From: Phytophthora colocasiae
Taxonomy: Eukaryota; Oomycota; Peronosporomycetes; Peronosporales; Peronosporaceae
Length of the DNA: 64,000 bases
Assembly: GCA_018806915.1 (NCBI GenBank)
Contig: JAGKQI010000080.1
Location: forward strand, 372,001 to 436,000
Direction of reading: 5' to 3'
Positions 9,372 to 20,284 of this stretch are shown piece after piece. Numbering within the stretch: the first letter of the stretch is position 1; every line of letters starts with the position of its first letter. The notes under the pieces were generated by a model. That model worked only from the letters and a program-made list of their open reading frames with translations. It was not told where the DNA came from and did no database searches. The position numbers and the translations under genes were made by a program.

Positions 9372-10355
9372 TCAGTGACGACGCTGGCGGCGACGTGGGG
9401 GTTGTCCATCATCTTCATCATCGTCATCTTCATCTTCATCTTCAGCAGCAGCAGCAGCAGCAGCAGCGTCTTCTTCTGCAGCCTGCTCGATTGCATCATC
9501 CACACTCTCTTGTTGACAAACCGTGTCCACAATGTCGAAGAGGTTGAACTCAACAGGATCGTTGAAGCCAACTGGGAGATTCGCATGTTGAGGAATCCCC
9601 AGCAAGCGCCGAGCGTCAAACGTCACGGTGGTGCCTTGCTCGATGTTTGCGTGGTTCATGTTAGGATCCTCGAACTGTCCGTTCACAATCGAGTCCAAGC
9701 GATACTCACGAGTGCGCCGTGCAGGGCTGATGCGAATGGAGAGGACATATTCAACACCTGGGCATTGCCGCCACGCGTTGGCCTTCTCGTTTAAGGTAAC
9801 AACACGCATTTGTCCAGCTTGTCCATCCCGCCCTTGTAGTATTGGGGGACCCCAGCCTCGATTCACTCCAATCTCCACTTTGAGCGTATGGAACTTTGAC
9901 CAGGGGAAGCCCTGAGGGAGTACTGCTCCAGAAAGACCTTGAGAGGGACCGAAGCAGACGTCAGGCTGGAGGAAGGCTATTAAAGCATTAATGTCGTCCG
10001 ACAAATTCGCGCGATTGCTGATATACATCGATCCACGACTCGCCAAGTGCGCTATATCAGTCCCAGTTGCCCCGCTGATCGCGTGTTCGACGGCTATGGC
10101 CACTTGTTGGTGCAAACTGTCCAGTAACTCGACAATTAAGACTTTGTTGTCCCACCACGTCATACAGCGTGATGGCAACGCTTGCTGCTCGGACTGGACG
10201 TAGCGGCTCCAGTCATCTCGGGTCACCGGTTGTCGCGCAGGGAGCTCGAACGGGGCCCCCTCACTGCCGTCCGGAGGATTCAGCACATTCTCCACGAGGG
10301 ACCAATTCAACCTGCGCACCGAGTTATTGATACGGCGTACAGCCGAGTTTGGCAT
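9372..10355 (-). CDS. Putative PD-(D/E)XK nuclease-like protein, type B, copy 2 (mosaic)
   Basis: Intact frame of ~327 residues from the ATG at 10353-10355. The N-terminal two thirds are type B. The region around 9600-9800 carries type A residues (NEKANAWRQC, SIRISPARRTREYR, IEQGTTVTFDARR), as if overwritten by gene conversion. The acidic tail remains the short B form. Confidence 0.6.
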   Translation of the reverse strand: MPNSAVRRINNSVRRLNWSLVENVLNPPDGSEGAPFELPARQPVTRDDWSRYVQSEQQALPSRCMTWWDNKVLIVELLDSLHQQVAIAVEHAISGATGTDIAHLASRGSMYISNRANLSDDINALIAFLQPDVCFGPSQGLSGAVLPQGFPWSKFHTLKVEIGVNRGWGPPILQGRDGQAGQMRVVTLNEKANAWRQCPGVEYVLSIRISPARRTREYRLDSIVNGQFEDPNMNHANIEQGTTVTFDARRLLGIPQHANLPVGFNDPVEFNLFDIVDTVCQQESVDDAIEQAAEEDAAAAAAAAEDEDEDDDDEDDGQPPRRRQRRH

Positions 10356-10864
10356 GGTGCTTAGAGAAGTCGAAGAATGGTAACTTAAGTGACTTTGACT
10401 CAACTGGCCCAAGAAGTAGCATAAAAAGGTGTAGCCAACATATCCCCTATCCTTTTTAGCTGTTATATCTGACCCCGATTTACAGACCCTGGATAGGAGT
10501 ATATAATATAATATATCGTGTTTCCATTATACGTGTATAGGCAATTGAAAATGGTTATTCCTGGTCAGATCTGGTCCGATGGCTATGCCCGGATATGCCG
10601 CAACCGAGGTGACTCAGAACTGGTGTCATCAGTGGGAGGACTCAGAAATGGGAGGTCTCTGTGATGGTCGCAATGAATTTGATGCTACAGTACCCATCTC
10701 CCGTTAAATCTGGCAACCATCGACGCCAGGCTTCCAATAACATTCATTTGCTTGCCTTGGGTCGAAATTCACAGTCCTGCAGCACGCACTTCTCATTATT
10801 CCGTGTTGGGCCTTCTTCCACCTGACTCGCTCAGTGAATCTCACGCCTACGACCCACGGCAGAA
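10356..10864. promoter_or_regulatory. Bidirectional promoter region, B2/A3
   Basis: Essentially the same as 5405-5913, with TATA-like stretch near 10500-10520 and CTCATTAT at ~10792. Confidence 0.5.
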
Positions 10865-11927
10865 ATGAGTGTGGCAGTTGGGGGCGACTACTGGTATGAA
10901 GTACCCACGCGAATGTCGGCTGTACGTCGCATCAATAACGCCGTGCGCAACTTGGATTGGGCCCTTGTGAAGAACGTGTTGAACCCTCCAGACGGCAGTG
11001 AGGGGGCCCCGTTCGAGCTGTGTGCGGCGTCCCGAGACGACTGGGACCGCTACGTCCGAAGCGAAAATCAAGAGCTGGGGGAACACTGTATGGCGTTGTG
11101 GGGCGGCAAGATCTTCATTGTCGAGTTGCAGGACAGTTTGCACGAACTAGTGGTCAAAGCCGTCGAAGACGCGATCAGCGGGGCAACTGGGACTGATAGA
11201 GCGCACTTGGCAAGTCATGGAAGGGCGCGTATCCGTGATCGGCCGAACTTGCCAGGCGACCTCAACGCTCTAATTTCGGACCTCCAGCCTGATGCCAGCT
11301 TTGGGCCCTCTCGAGGTCTTCCTGGAGCAGTACTCCCTCAGGGCTTCCCCTGGTCAAAGTTCCATACGCTCAAAGTGGAGATTGAGTATCTCAAGGGTGG
11401 GGGCACGTATTCCACTACAAGAACAACTGCAGGGTCCCATTCAGCGAAACCCCGAACCTTAAACGAAAAGGCCAACGCGTGGCGGCAATGCCCAGGTGTT
11501 GAATATGTCCTCTCCATTCGCATCAGCCCTGCACGGCGCACTCGTGAGTATCGCTTGACTCGATTGAGAACGGACAGTTCGAAGATCCGAACATGAACCA
11601 CGCAACATCGAGCAAGGCACCACCGTGACGTTTGACGCTCGGCGCTTGCTGGGGATTCCTCAACATGCGAATCTCCCAGTTGGCTTCAACGATCCTGTTG
11701 AGTTCAACCTCTTCGACATTGTGGACACGGTTTGTCAACAAGAGAGTGTGGATGATGCAATCGAGCAGGCTGCAGAAGACGACGCTGCTGCTGCTGCTGC
11801 TGCCGCTGCTGAAGATGAAGATGACGATGAAGATGATGAAGATGATGAAGATGATGAAGATGATGAAGATGATGAAGATGATGAAGATGATGGACAACCC
11901 CCACGTCGCCGCCAGCGTCGTCACTGA
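10865..11927 (+). pseudogene. Nuclease-like protein, type A, copy 3, frameshifted
   Basis: A short segment near 11330-11370 is type B (VLPQGFPWSKFHTL). One-base losses near 11384 (GATTGAG for GATTGGAG), in the G run near 11400, near 11449, 11556 (CGCTTGACTC) and 11605 (CGCAACATC) shift the frame. The reading stops at ~11594 and the rest resumes in another frame from 11625. The VEIG motif is destroyed. Seven Glu-Asp-Asp repeats. All lesions are single-base, so consensus error cannot be excluded. Confidence 0.7.
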
Positions 11928-12073
11928 CGAGCCGTCTCTAGCCAAACAGTCATGGCAACAGCACATTTCTTTTTCATCCGTACTAAGTAAAAGTTTATCG
12001 TGGTAATTGTCTTGAAGTCGTTGGCTTCATGTAGGCCAGCAGTTCTTCATAGTTTTTCAGCTCATTCTATGAT

Positions 12074-12446
12074 TTGGTGGACGACAAGGGTGACGACGGT
12101 CGGTTTGCCTTCGAGGACGGAGAAGCAACAGATGAAGGTCGGACACTGGTGGAGAACGAGGTAGTACGTGGTTTGAAGAAACCCCTGGGTCCAGCGGTGG
12201 TTCCTGCGCCCATAACGATGGGCGAAGTGAAGGACCGAGTCGTGGAGAAGGCTAAGTACTCGGTGAACGCCATGTATAAGTTCTGGGAGCGTCGACTGGA
12301 CAACTTTTGGTGATCGCTATATGGATTCGTGTCGACGACTGACAGAGCAAATGGAGAAGCAAGTGGTGAACACGCCGCACAATGTGATGTGGCTGGTGCA
12401 TCGTATTGAGGAGTATGTGGTCGGCAAGGACGGCGGCAATAAGTGA
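12074..12446 (+). pseudogene. Small ORF S, unit 3 plus-strand copy, frameshifted
   Basis: Same extra T in CAACTTTTGG (near 12307) as in unit 1. Upstream, TAGTTTTTCAGCTC replaces TAGTTGCCGCTC, matching the minus-strand copies, which is another sign of arm-to-arm exchange. Confidence 0.6.
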
Positions 12447-12510
12447 ACAGAAGCAACCTTTTCAGGCAGCAGAAGAATGATGCAGGATACTGGTTCGAAA
12501 GGTAATCAAA

Positions 12511-13162
12511 GTGGGTGGTGCGACCAGCGTAGTGGCCGGGGAAGATGGATGTTATTTGAGCCACACCTTCTGGAGTCCGTGGGGTGACGCCCCGTAGAAA
12601 AGTGTTTCGCAGATTGACGCGTCGTAGCTGCTGCCGTTGGTGCTCGCAACTACGCCGGAGTACACTCCTGTGGCGTTCGTGTGCCACAAGTCGACGTACA
12701 TATTCGTCACCGGCTTGCACGTGTTGACGTCGATCACTTGGACGTCGATGTACATGGGGACACCAGTCTGTGTCTCGCGCATGTCGGTACGGATGTACTC
12801 GCCCTTGATGTAGTACGGTCCTTCGTGACTTCTGGCTTTACGATGTACGTGGTAGTGGAGGCAAAGAGTTCACTGGATTTGGCACTCGTCGTCACAGTTA
12901 GACTCGACAGGTGCGAGTTGTGGATTTCTTGACGTAGTTTCGCGACAGCTTCAGCTCGACGAACAACAGCACGTTCTCGTAGTTGACGCGATACTGTTGT
13001 CTTCGTACATGCTGTGAGAACGGCCTGTGCGTTTTGAACGAAGAGTCTGCGTTCGTCGGTGGAGAGTGCTCGACGAGTATGATCCTCGTGGGCGGTTGTT
13101 GTGTCGAACAGGATGCATGCCGCAATGGCTGCTACAACGAGGAAAGCGGCGATCTTCACCAT
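12511..13162 (-). pseudogene. 5' half of intradiol dioxygenase pseudogene, unit 3
   Basis: MVKIAAF start at 13162. Broken after EVTKD near 12820, and by one-base changes near 12574-12616 (CTGGAGTC; GATTGACG lacking a G). Confidence 0.85.
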
Positions 13163-13392
13163 TTTGACAGCGTTGAACTGGATTGGGGGGGGATTTGAGG
13201 ATGGTGAAGGAAAATTCTAAGTGAGGCGGTATCATGATGGCAACTAACCTACTTATCTACAGAAGTATAGTGAAGGGGGGGATACCGCTTGCATTCTTGA
13301 GCTTCCCAGTAGTATCCTGCAATACAGGCCCTGCATGCGATATATTCGGTGTGAATTCCTCGGTATTTGGTAGAATCAAGCCCAAATTGCTG

Positions 13393-13693
13393 ACCAATAA
13401 GTCGGCTTCTGCGAACGGCTTCGACCTGGTCTCCAATTACGCTCTGCTGGGTAGTACAGTGGATCAAGGCGTTTTCGTGTGGATTTCCATCGCAGTGGAC
13501 ATGACGGCCAAGCAAAGCCCAAAGGCAGTGTCGACGGTACACAGGTACTGGCAGTGATGCTAATAGTACTACCACTGGCAATAGTACTACCAATGGCACC
13601 TCGGATAACGCTGCATCCAGGATCACCGGGCTTTCAGCTTCCGCTCTTCTTCTGCTGGTAGCATTTGCACCTGTTCTTCTGGGAATGCTGTAA
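13393..13693 (+). pseudogene. 3' fragment of intradiol dioxygenase pseudogene, unit 3
   Basis: Best preserved 3' fragment: it keeps the ANGFDLVSNYALLG codons and the GLSASALLLL hydrophobic tail to the TAA at 13691-13693. An extra base near 13537 (GACGGTACAC) shifts the frame in the Ser/Thr linker. Confidence 0.85.
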
Positions 13694-13825
13694 GTACTAG
13701 CTGAAGAACGAAGAAATGCACACCTTGCATAACTAAATTGATAAATGATAAAGGTTTCGATCATTTGCAAAGGGCTGATTGCCTTTCAAACCGGTATCCG
13801 GCTGCTTGGAAATATTGCGTGTAGC

Positions 13826-14197
13826 TCACTTGTTGCCGCCGTCCTTGCCGAGCACATACTCCTCAATACGATGCACCAGCCACATCACATTGTGCGGCGT
13901 GTTCACCACTTGCTTCTCCATTTGCTCTGTCAGTCGTCGACACGAATCCATATAGCGATCACCAAAGTTGTCCAGTCGACGCTCCCAGAACTTATACATG
14001 GCGTTCACCGAGTACTTAGCCTTCTCCACGACTCGGTCCTTCACTTCGCCCATCGTTATGGGCGCAGGAACCACCGCTGGACCCAGGGGTTTCTTCAAAC
14101 CACGTACTACCTCGTTCTCCACCAGTGTCCGACCTTCATCTGTTGCTTCTCCGTCCTCGAAGGCAAACCGACCGTCGTCACCCTTGTCATCCACCAA
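13826..14197 (-). CDS. Small ORF S, unit 3 minus-strand copy
   Basis: Uninterrupted; same translation as the unit 1 and 2 minus-strand copies. No proper ATG. Confidence 0.5.
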   Translation of the reverse strand: MVDDKGDDGRFAFEDGEATDEGRTLVENEVVRGLKKPLGPAVVPAPITMGEVKDRVVEKAKYSVNAMYKFWERRLDNFGDRYMDSCRRLTEQMEKQVVNTPHNVMWLVHRIEEYVLGKDGGNK

Positions 14198-14342
14198 ATC
14201 ATAGAATGAGCTGAAAAACTATGAAGACTGCTGGCCTAAATGAAGCCAACGACTTCAAGACAATTACCACGATAAACGTTTACTTAGTACGGATGAAAAA
14301 GAAATGTGCTGTTGCCATGACTGTTTGGCTAGAGACGGCTCG

Positions 14343-15335
14343 TCAGTGACGACGCTGGCGGCGACGTGGGGGTTGTCCATCATCTTCATCATCGTCATCT
14401 TCATCTTCATCTTCAGCAGCAGCAGCAGTAGCAGCAGCAGCAGCAGCGTCTTCTTCTGCAGCCTGCTCGATTGCATCATCCACACTCTCTTGTTGACAAA
14501 CCGTGTCCACAATGTCGAAGAGGTTGAACTCAACAGGATCGTTGAAGCCAACTGGGAGATTCGCATGTTGAGGAATCCCCAGCAAGCGCCGAGCGTCAAA
14601 CGTCACGGTGGTGCCTTGCTCGATGTTTGCGTGGTTCATGTTAGGATCCTCGAACTGTCCGTTCACAATCGAGTCCAAGCGATACTCACGAGTGCTCCGG
14701 TCAGGGCTGACGTGGATGGAGAGGACATATTCAACACCTGGGCAGTGGCGCCACGCGTCCGCCTTCTCGTTTAAGGTAACAACACGCATTTGTCCAGCTT
14801 GTCCATCCCGCCCTTGTAGTATTGGAGGACCCCAGCCTCGATTCACTCCAATCTCCACTTTGAGCGTATGGAACTTTGACCAGGGGAAGCCCTGAGGGAG
14901 TACTGCTCCAGAAATACCTTGAGAGGGACCGAAGCAGACGTCAGGCTGGAGGAAGGCTATTAAAGCATTAATGTCGTCCGACAAATTCGCGCGATTGCTG
15001 ATATACATCGATCCACGACTCGCCAAGTGCGCTATATCAGTCCCAGTTGCCCCGCTGATCGCGTGTTCGACGGCTATGGCCACTTGTTGGTGCAAACTGT
15101 CCAGTAACTCGACAATTAAGACTTTGTTGTCCCACCACGTCATACAGCGTGATGGCAACGCTTGCTGCTCGGACTGGACGTAGCGGCTCCAGTCATCTCG
15201 GGTCACCGGTTGTCGCGCAGGGAGCTCGAACGGGGCCCCCTCACTGCCGTCCGGAGGATTCAGCACATTCTCCACGAGGGACCAATTCAACCTGCGCACC
15301 GAGTTATTGATACGGCGTACAGCCGAGTTTGGCAT
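14343..15335 (-). CDS. Putative PD-(D/E)XK nuclease-like protein, type B, copy 3
   Basis: Intact frame of ~330 residues from the ATG at 15333-15335. Mostly type B, including SIHVSPDRSTREYR. A patch near 14590-14640 is type A (IEQGTTVTFDARR). Confidence 0.6.
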   Translation of the reverse strand: MPNSAVRRINNSVRRLNWSLVENVLNPPDGSEGAPFELPARQPVTRDDWSRYVQSEQQALPSRCMTWWDNKVLIVELLDSLHQQVAIAVEHAISGATGTDIAHLASRGSMYISNRANLSDDINALIAFLQPDVCFGPSQGISGAVLPQGFPWSKFHTLKVEIGVNRGWGPPILQGRDGQAGQMRVVTLNEKADAWRHCPGVEYVLSIHVSPDRSTREYRLDSIVNGQFEDPNMNHANIEQGTTVTFDARRLLGIPQHANLPVGFNDPVEFNLFDIVDTVCQQESVDDAIEQAAEEDAAAAAATAAAAEDEDEDDDDEDDGQPPRRRQRRH

Positions 15336-15825
15336 GGTGCTTAGAGAAGTCGAAGAATGGTAACTTAAGTGACTTTGACTCAACTGGCCCAAGAAGTAGC
15401 ATAAAAAGGTGTAGCCAACATATCCCCTATCCTTTAGCTGTTATATCTGACCCCGATTTACAGACCCTGGATAGAGTATATAATATAATATATCGTGTTT
15501 CCATTATACGTGTATAGGCAATTGAAACTGGTCAGATTTGGCCCGTTGGCTAAGCCCGGATATGCCGCAACCGAGGTGACTCAGAACTGGTGTCATCAGT
15601 GGGAGGACTCAGAAGGTCTCTGTGATGGTCGCAATGAATTTGATGCTACAGTACCCATCTCCCGTTAAATCTGGCAACCATCGACGCCAGGCTTCCAATA
15701 ACATTCATTTGCTTGCCTTGGGTCGAAATTCACAGTCCTGCAGCACGCACTTCTCATTATTCCGTGTTGGGCCTTCTTCCACCTGACTCGCTCAGTGAAT
15801 CTCACGCCTACGACCCACGGCAGAA
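15336..15825. promoter_or_regulatory. Bidirectional promoter region, B3/A4
   Basis: Retains the TATA-like stretch (~15475-15497) but lacks a block next to AATTGAAA (about 15 bp) and has GGTCAGATTTGGCCCGTTGG in place of the sequence of units 1-3. Confidence 0.5.
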
Positions 15826-16894
15826 ATGAGTGTGGCAGTTGGGGGCGACTACTGGTATGAAGTACCCACGCGAATGTCGGCTGTACGTCGCATCAATAAC
15901 GCCGTGCGCAACTTGGATTGGGCCCTTGTGAAGAACGTGTTGAACCCTCCAGACGGCAGTGAGGGGGCCCCGTTCGAGCTCCCTGCGCGACAACCGGTGA
16001 CCCGAGATGACTGGAGCCGCTACGTCCAGTCCGAGCAGCAAGCGTTGCCATCACGCTGTATGACGTGGTGGGACAACAAAGTCTTAATTGTCGAGTTACT
16101 GGACAGTTTGCACGAACTAGTGGTCAAAGCCGTCGAACACGCGATCAGCGGGGCAACTGGGACTGATATAGCGCACTTGGCGAATCGTGGAGCAATGCGT
16201 ATCGGTGATCGGCCGAACTTGCCAGGCGACCTCAACGCTCTAATTTCGGACCTCAAGCCTGATGCCAGCTTTGGGCCCTCTCAAGGCCTTCCTGGAGCAG
16301 TTCTCCCACCTGGATTCCGCTGGTCACAGTTCCATACGCTGAAAGTGGAGATTGGAGTATCTCAAGGGTGGGGGGCACGTATTCCACTACAAGAACAACT
16401 GCAGGGTCCCATTCAGCGAAACCCCCGAACCTTAAACGAAAAGGCCAACGCGTGGCGGCAATGCCCAGGTGTTGAATATGTCCTCTCCATTCGCATCAGC
16501 CCTGCACGGCGCACTCGTGAGTATCGCTTGGACTCGATTGTGAACGGACAGTTCGAGGATCCTAACATGAACCACGCAAACATCCAGCAAGGCACCACCG
16601 TGACGTTTGACGCTCGGCGCTTGCTGGGGATTCCTCAACATGCGAATCTCCCTGTTGGCTTCAACGATCCTGTTGAGTTCAACCTCTTCGACATTGTGGA
16701 CAATGGTTTGTCAACAAGAGAGTGTGGATGATGCAATCGAGCAGGCTGCAGAAGACGACGCTGCTGCTGCTGCTGCTGCCGCTGCTGAAGATGAAGATGA
16801 CGATGAAGATGATGAAGATGATGAAGATGATGAAGATGATGAAGATGATGAAGATGATGGACAACCCCCACGTCGCCGCCAGCGTCGTCACTGA
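15826..16894 (+). pseudogene. Nuclease-like protein, type A, copy 4 (A/B mosaic, frameshifted)
   Basis: A clear chimera: type A to GAPFEL, then a type B block at about 15978-16107 (PARQPVTRDDWSRYVQSEQQ through VLIVELLDSLH), then type A again from HELVVKAVEH. An extra base near 16700 (GACAATGGTTTG for GACACGGTTTG) shifts the frame just before the Ala and acidic tail. The catalytic-pattern region is intact and the tail is open in the next frame, so the break is one base. Confidence 0.7.
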
Positions 16895-16966
16895 CGAGCC
16901 GTCTCTAGCCAAACAGTCATGGCAACAGCACATTTCTTTTTCATCCGTACTAAGTAAAAGTTTATC

Positions 16967-17412
16967 GTGGTAATTGTCTTGAAGTCGTTGGCTTCATGTA
17001 GGCCAGCAGTTCTTCATAGTTGCCGCTCATTCTATGATTTGGTGGACGACAAGGGTGACGACGGTCGGTTTGCCTTCGAGGACGGAGAAGCAACAGATGA
17101 AGGTCGGACACTGGTGGAGAACGAGGTAGTACGTGGTTTGAAGAAACCCCTGGGTCCAGCGGTGGTTCCTGCGCCCATAACGATGGGCGAAGTGAAGGAC
17201 CGAGTCGTGGAGAAGGCTAAGTACTCGGTGAACGCCATGTATAAGTTCTGGGAGCGTCGACTGGACAACTTTTGGTGATCGCTATATGGATTCGTGTCGA
17301 CGACTGACAGAGCAAATGGAGAAGCAAGTGGTGAACACGCCGCACAATGTGATGTGGCTGGTGCATCGTATTGAGGAGTATGTGGTCGGCAAGGACGGCG
17401 GCAATATGAACA
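16967..17412 (+). pseudogene. Small ORF S, unit 4 plus-strand copy, frameshifted
   Basis: Extra T at CAACTTTTGG near 17272. In addition, the terminal GGCAATAAGTGA is shortened to GGCAATATGA by a 2 bp loss. Confidence 0.6.
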
Positions 17413-17473
17413 GAAGCAACCTTTTCAGGCAGCAGAAGAATGATGCAGGATACTGGTTCGAAAGGTAATCAAA

Positions 17474-18129
17474 GTGGGTGGTGCGACCAGCGTAGTGGCC
17501 TGGGAAGATGGAGGTCATTTGAGCCACACCTTCTGAGTCCGTGGGGGTGACGCCCCGTAGAAAAGTGTTTCGCAGATTGGACGCGTCGTAGCTGTTGCCG
17601 TTGGTGCTCGCCACTACGCCGGAGTACACTCCTGTGGCGTTCGTGTGCCACAAGTCGACGTACATATTCGTCACCGGCTTGCACGTGTTGACGTCGATCA
17701 CTTGGACGTCGATGTACATGGGGACACCAGTCTGTGTCTCGCGCATGTCGGTACGGATGTACTCGCCCTTGATGTAGTACGGTCCTTCGTGACTTCTGGC
17801 TTTACGATGTACGTGGTAGTGGAGGTAAAGAGTTCACTGGATTTGGTACTCGTCGTCACAGTTAGACTCGACAGGTGCGAGTTGTGGATTTCTTGACGTA
17901 GTTTCGCGACAGCTTTCAGCTCGACGAACAACAGCACGCGTTCTCGTAGTTGACGCGATACTGTTGTCTTCGTACATGCTGTGAGAACGGCCTGTGCGTT
18001 TTGAACGAAGAGTCTGCGTTCGTCGGTGGAGAGTGCTCGACGAGTATGATCCTCGTGGGCGGTTGTTGTGTCGAACAGGATGCATGCCGCAATGGCTGCT
18101 ACAACGAGGAAAGCGGCGATCTTCACCAT
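17474..18129 (-). pseudogene. 5' half of intradiol dioxygenase pseudogene, unit 4
   Basis: MVKIAAF start at 18129. Extra bases near 17912 and 17938 convert ERAVVRRAEAVAK to a partly shifted stretch that returns to frame; broken again after EVTKD. The distal part (MRETQTG to GRTTH) is open. Confidence 0.85.
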
Positions 18130-18363
18130 TTTGACAGCGTTGAACTGGATTGGGGGGGGGGATTTGAGGATGGTGAAGGAAAATTCTAAGTGAGGCGGTA
18201 TCATGATGGCAACTAACCTACTTATCTACAGTAGTATAGTGAAGAGGGGGATACCACTTGCATTCTTGATCTTCCCAGTACTATCCTGCAACCTGCAGGC
18301 CCTGCATGCGATATATTCGGTGTGAATTCCTCGGTATTTGGTAGAATCAAGTCCAAATTGCTG

Positions 18364-18653
18364 ACCAATAAGTCGGCTTCTACGGCCTGGTCTCCAACTA
18401 CGCTCTGCTGGGTAGTACAGTGGATCAAGGCGTTTTCGTGTGGATTTCCATCGCAGTGGACATGACAACCAAGCAAAGCCCGAAGGCAGTGTCGACGTAC
18501 ACAGGTACTGGCAGTGATGCTAATAGTACTACCACTGGCAATAGTACTACCAATGGCACCTCGGATAACGCTGCATCCAGGATCACCGGGCTTTCAGCTT
18601 CCGCTCTTCTTCTGCTGGTAGCATTTGCACCTGTTCTTCTGGGAATGCTGTAA
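18364..18653 (+). pseudogene. 3' fragment of intradiol dioxygenase pseudogene, unit 4
   Basis: Lacks the ANGFD codons like unit 1, but keeps the GLSASALLLL tail and the TAA at 18651-18653 like unit 3, so it is a hybrid of the two versions. Confidence 0.85.
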
Positions 18654-18773
18654 GTACTAGCTGAAGAACGAAGAAATGCACACCTTACTAAATTGATAAA
18701 GGTTTCGATCATTTGCAAGGGGTTGAATACCTATCAAACCAGTATCTTGCTGCTTAGAAACATTGCGTGTAGC

Positions 18774-19145
18774 TCACTTCTTGCCGCCGTCCTTGCCGAC
18801 CACATACTCCTCAATACGATGCACCAGCCACATCACATTGGGCGGCGTGTTCACCACTTGCTTCTCCATTTGCTCTGTCAGTCGTCGACACGAATCCATA
18901 TAGCGATCACCAAAGTTGTCCAGTCGACGCTCCCAGAACTTATACATGGCGTTCACCGAGTACTTAGCCTTCTCCACGACTCGGTCCTTCACTTCGCCCA
19001 TCGTTATGGGCGCAGGAACCACCGCTGGACCCAGGGGTTTCTTCAAACCACGTACTACCTCGTTCTCCACCAGTGTCCGACCTTCATCTGTTGCTTCTCC
19101 GTCCTCGAAGGCAAACCGACCGTCGTCACCCTTGTCATCCACCAA
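18774..19145 (-). CDS. Small ORF S, unit 4 minus-strand copy
   Basis: Uninterrupted, but ends VVGKDGGKK and has TPPNVMW, the residues otherwise seen in the plus-strand copies of units 2 and 5. No proper ATG. Confidence 0.5.
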   Translation of the reverse strand: MVDDKGDDGRFAFEDGEATDEGRTLVENEVVRGLKKPLGPAVVPAPITMGEVKDRVVEKAKYSVNAMYKFWERRLDNFGDRYMDSCRRLTEQMEKQVVNTPPNVMWLVHRIEEYVVGKDGGKK

Positions 19146-19291
19146 ATCATAGAATGAGCTGAAAAACTATGAAGAACTGCTGGCCTAAATGAAGCCAACG
19201 ACTTCAAGACAATTACCACGATAAACGTTTACTTAGTACGGATGAAAAAGAAATGTGCTGTTGCCATGACTGTTTGGCTAGAGACGGCTCG

Positions 19292-20284
19292 TCAGTGACG
19301 ACGCTGGCGGCGACGTGGGGGTTGTCCATCATCTTCATCATCGTCATCTTCATCTTCATCTTCAGCAGCAGCAGCAGTAGCAGCAGCAGCAGCAGCGTCT
19401 TCTTCTGCAGCCTGCTCGATTGCATCATCCACACTCTCTTGTTGACAAACCTTGTCCACAATGTCGAAGAGGTTGAACTCAACAGGATCGTTGAAGCCAA
19501 CTGGGAGATTCGCATGTTGAGGAATCCCCAGCAAGCGCCAAGCGTTAAACGTCACGGTGGCGCCTTGCTGGATGTTTGCGTGGTTCATGTTAGGATCCTC
19601 GAACTGTCCGTTCACAATCGAGTCCAAGCGATACTCACGAGTGCTCCGGTCAGGGCTGACGTGGATGGAGAGGACATATTCAACACCTGGGCAGTGGCGC
19701 CACGCGTCCGCCTTCTCGTTTAAGGTAACAACACGCATTTGTCCAGCTTGTCCATCCCGCCCTTGTAGTATTGGAGGACCCCAGCCTCGATACACTCCAA
19801 TCTCCACTTTGAGCGTATGGAACTTTGACCAGGGGAAGCCCTGAGGGAGTACTGCTCCAGAAAGACCTTGAGAGGGACCGAAGCAGACGTCAGGCTGGAG
19901 GAAGGCTATTAAAGCATTAATGTCGTCCGACAAATTCGCGCGATTGCTGATATACATCGATCCACGACTCGCCAAGTGCGCTATATCAGTCCCAGTTGCC
20001 CCGCTGATCGCGTGTTCGACGGCTATGGCCACTTGTTGGTGCAAACTGTCCGCTAACTCGACAATGAAGACCTTGTTGTCCCACCACGTCATACAGCATG
20101 ATGGCAACGCTTGCTGCTCGGACCCGACGTAGCGGCTCCAGTCATCTCGGGTCACCGGTTGTCGCGCAGGAAGCTCGAACGGGGCCCCATCGCTGCCGTC
20201 CGGAGGATTCAGCACATTCTCCACGAGGGACCAATTCAACCTGCCCACCGAATTGTTGATACGGCGTACAGCCGAGTTTGGCAT
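19292..20284 (-). CDS. Putative PD-(D/E)XK nuclease-like protein, type B, copy 4
   Basis: Intact frame of ~330 residues from the ATG at 20282-20284. It has the most private changes in its N-terminal half (SVGRLNW, YVGSEQQALPSCC, KVFIVELADSL) and a pure type B C-terminal half. Confidence 0.6.
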   Translation of the reverse strand: MPNSAVRRINNSVGRLNWSLVENVLNPPDGSDGAPFELPARQPVTRDDWSRYVGSEQQALPSCCMTWWDNKVFIVELADSLHQQVAIAVEHAISGATGTDIAHLASRGSMYISNRANLSDDINALIAFLQPDVCFGPSQGLSGAVLPQGFPWSKFHTLKVEIGVYRGWGPPILQGRDGQAGQMRVVTLNEKADAWRHCPGVEYVLSIHVSPDRSTREYRLDSIVNGQFEDPNMNHANIQQGATVTFNAWRLLGIPQHANLPVGFNDPVEFNLFDIVDKVCQQESVDDAIEQAAEEDAAAAAATAAAAEDEDEDDDDEDDGQPPRRRQRRH

